Of a stretch of DNA of 6,266 bases, positions 5,801 to 6,266 are shown one piece after another. The notes beneath the pieces are model-generated. The model ran no database searches, was not told the origin of the DNA, and saw only the letters and a list, made by a program, of their open reading frames with translations. Made by a program: the position numbers and the translations under genes. Position 1 is the first letter of the stretch, and each line of letters begins with the position of its first letter. The stretch is from a bacterium (GTDB taxonomy: Bacteria; Auribacterota; UBA3054; B51-G9), in NCBI GenBank assembly GCA_029933535.1, contig JAOZNZ010000207.1, positions 1 to 6,266 of the forward strand, in the 5' to 3' direction.

Positions 5801-6148
5801 AAGCGACTTGTTTCACTTGGACTTGAATTGATTGCGACACGCGGTACCGCAAGAGTTTTGAGAAATAACAGTTTGCCGGTTGAATCAATTCATAAAATCG
5901 CTGAAGGACGGCCGAACATCATTGACGCAATTACCAACGGTGAAATTGCTCTTGTGTTAAATACTGTTTCAGGGCATAAAGCCAGAGTGGACGAAACAAG
6001 AATACGAACCGATGCTGTCAGAAACAATGTTCCCTGCATAACTACCCTGCCTGGAATTGAAGCTGCGATCAACGGAATGGAATCTATAAAAGCCAAAGAC
6101 GGTGTAGGGGTAAAAGCGATCCAGGATTATCATAAGTATGCGAAGTAA
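2861..6148 (+). CDS. carB: Carbamoyl-phosphate synthase large subunit
   Basis: CarB makes carbamoyl phosphate from bicarbonate, ammonia and two ATP for pyrimidine and arginine synthesis, using ammonia channelled from glutamine by CarA. The protein has 1095 residues (E. coli 1073) and can be followed along the E. coli protein throughout. The first ATP-grasp half (about 1-403) has GSGPIVIGQACEFDYSG (14-30), RPSFTLGGSGGG (170-181), H244 in GIHTGDS, and E300/N302 in EMNPRVSR. An oligomerisation region (about 404-575) is about 20 residues longer than in E. coli near 405-440. The second ATP-grasp half (about 579-955) repeats the pattern with GGGPNRIGQGIEFDYC (585-600), RPSYVLGGR (734-742) and EVNPRASR (860-867). 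The C-terminal MGS-like regulatory domain (about 960-1095) keeps K973, T993, T996 and K1012, equivalent to the E. coli UMP/IMP-site residues. ATG 2861 gives the typical MPKRTDIKKIL start; no Shine-Dalgarno sequence is present. No carA lies in the window. Confidence 0.98.
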   Translation: MPKRTDIKKILLIGSGPIVIGQACEFDYSGTQACKALKEDGYEVVLINSNPATIMTDPEFAQRTYIEPIDAKMVEKIIRIEKPDALLPTIGGQTALNTAIELSDLGILEKYNVEMIGVNPESIRKAEERDLFKSAMANIGLDMPKSGFAHNLTEAEEVAKEIGEFPLIIRPSFTLGGSGGGIAYNQAEFEAICRTGLDYSLSNEILVEESIIGWKEYELEVMRDLKDNVVIICSIENIDPMGIHTGDSVTVAPAQTLSDKCYQYMRDASIAVMREIGVETGGSNVQWAVNPEDGRMVIIEMNPRVSRSSALASKATGFPIAKFAAKLAVGYTLDEISNDITQKTPASFEPTIDYCVVKYPRFTFEKFPGTPDQLTTQMRSVGETMAIGRTFKEAFGKAMRSLEIGRGGYGADSKDKLIKTDFGWEWHESDTETIDNTSEIKRRVCAKLRQPNSMRFFYIRYAWQLGIDCEEICNLTKMDPWFIDNFEQIFELEEELKSASPDLPVDLLRKAKQFGFSDKQLAFIFGKTEYAIRELRNKLNVKPVYKLVDTCAAEFEAFTPYYYSSYENGENEAVRSDKKKIMILGGGPNRIGQGIEFDYCCVHASFALKDDGFETIMVNSNPETVSTDYDTSDKLYFEPLTFEDVIAIYELEKCDGVIVQLGGQTPLNLAVALEKAGVPIIGTSPESIDRAENRELFQQMLHKLDLKQPPNGIVFDADAAVKVASQIGYPVLVRPSYVLGGRSMQIVYSDDELHTYITESVQITPDRPVLIDKFIEDAVEVDVDCISDGEMVVIGGIMEHIEKAGVHSGDSACVIPPHTLSDNILSEIRSATKKMAKELNVCGLMNVQFAIRGDQVYILEVNPRASRTVPFVSKSIGIPLAKIAARVMAGKKLKDIGFTKEKTIPYFSVKEAVMPFVRFPGCDIELGPEMRSTGEVMGIDSDFGIAFAKTQFGAGLNLPENGKVFISVRDFDKRYAVSLAKRLVSLGLELIATRGTARVLRNNSLPVESIHKIAEGRPNIIDAITNGEIALVLNTVSGHKARVDETRIRTDAVRNNVPCITTLPGIEAAINGMESIKAKDGVGVKAIQDYHKYAK

Positions 6149-6150
6149 GC

Positions 6151-6166
6151 CGCGCTTCCAAGCGCG
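6151..6166. terminator. GC-rich hairpin after carB
   Basis: CGCGCT (6151-6156) and AGCGCG (6161-6166) form a perfect six-pair stem with a TCCA loop, beginning two bases after the carB stop. GC at 6149-6150 can add two further pairs with GC at 6168-6169 across a bulged A. There is no T tract; the heptamer array follows directly. It is the only candidate for a carB transcript end in the window, or it could be a small dispersed palindrome. Confidence 0.35.
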
Positions 6167-6168
6167 AG

Positions 6169-6266
6169 CAGGTGTCAGGTGTCAGGTGTCAGGTGTCTGG
6201 TGTCAGGTGTCTGGTGTCAGGTGTCAGGTGTCAGGTGTCAGGTGTCAGGTGTCAGGTGTCAGGTGT
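6169..6266. repeat. CAGGTGT heptamer tandem array, right end
   Basis: Fourteen consecutive 7-bp units run to the last base of the window. Twelve are CAGGTGT. The fifth (6197-6203) and seventh (6211-6217) are CTGGTGT, sharing the same A-to-T change, so a two-unit block may have been duplicated. The array has the same unit and orientation as the one at the left end and begins 20 bases after the carB stop. Confidence 0.97.

Noticed and set aside
1401..6096. Other open frames inside purH and carB on both strands.
   Set aside because: They overlap complete, conserved enzymes in other frames, show no recognisable motifs and have no independent start context.
1..6266. Plasmid or phage molecule closed through the CAGGTGT arrays.
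   Set aside because: There is no replication, partition, integrase or transposase gene, and the cargo is core biosynthetic genes. A chromosomal contig broken at repeats is far simpler.

Overview
The window is a 6.3 kb piece of bacterial chromosome carrying three intact genes, all on the + strand: a small CxxCxxCC (YkgJ-type) cysteine-cluster protein (482-835), purH (1049-2620; bifunctional AICAR transformylase/IMP cyclohydrolase) and carB (2861-6148; large subunit of carbamoyl-phosphate synthase). The two large genes are ordinary, full-length housekeeping enzymes with their recognisable active-site motifs. The organism is AT-rich. None of the three start codons has a Shine-Dalgarno sequence; each is preceded by an A/T-rich leader. 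Together with the character of CarB, this points to the Bacteroidota/Chlorobi/Ignavibacteria side of the FCB group or a related uncultured lineage. That placement is an inference and not certain.

The unusual part is the non-coding DNA. Bases 1-287 are a mosaic of short tandem arrays with units of 7, 7, 8 and 9 bp. Next comes a 69-bp hairpin-forming element (288-356) and a separate CACGGAT-type repeat (about 377-470). The hairpin element, again preceded by a 9-bp array, recurs at 834-994 between the YkgJ-like gene and purH, so that gene is bracketed by direct repeats identical at 66 of 67 positions. The complete copy (915-994) is two 40-bp units. Each unit folds into a hairpin of the same design: 4 bp, a bulged purine, 6 bp and a TAAGA loop. 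The two hairpins differ at three base pairs, and all three changes are compensated on the opposite arm.

The purH-carB gap (2621-2860) holds no gene. It contains a T-rich 14-bp duplication, a C-tract hairpin, an A/T inverted repeat and an exact 16-bp tandem duplication just upstream of carB. Both ends of the window lie in CAGGTGT heptamer arrays in the same orientation and phase, which suggests that the sequence was cut where an assembler could not cross this repeat.

Functionally, PurH makes IMP, the end product of de novo purine synthesis. CarB makes carbamoyl phosphate for pyrimidines and arginine, and in E. coli IMP is an allosteric activator of CarB. The PurH N-terminus and the CarB C-terminus both use the MGS-like fold. 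The genes are probably transcribed separately. No carA is visible.
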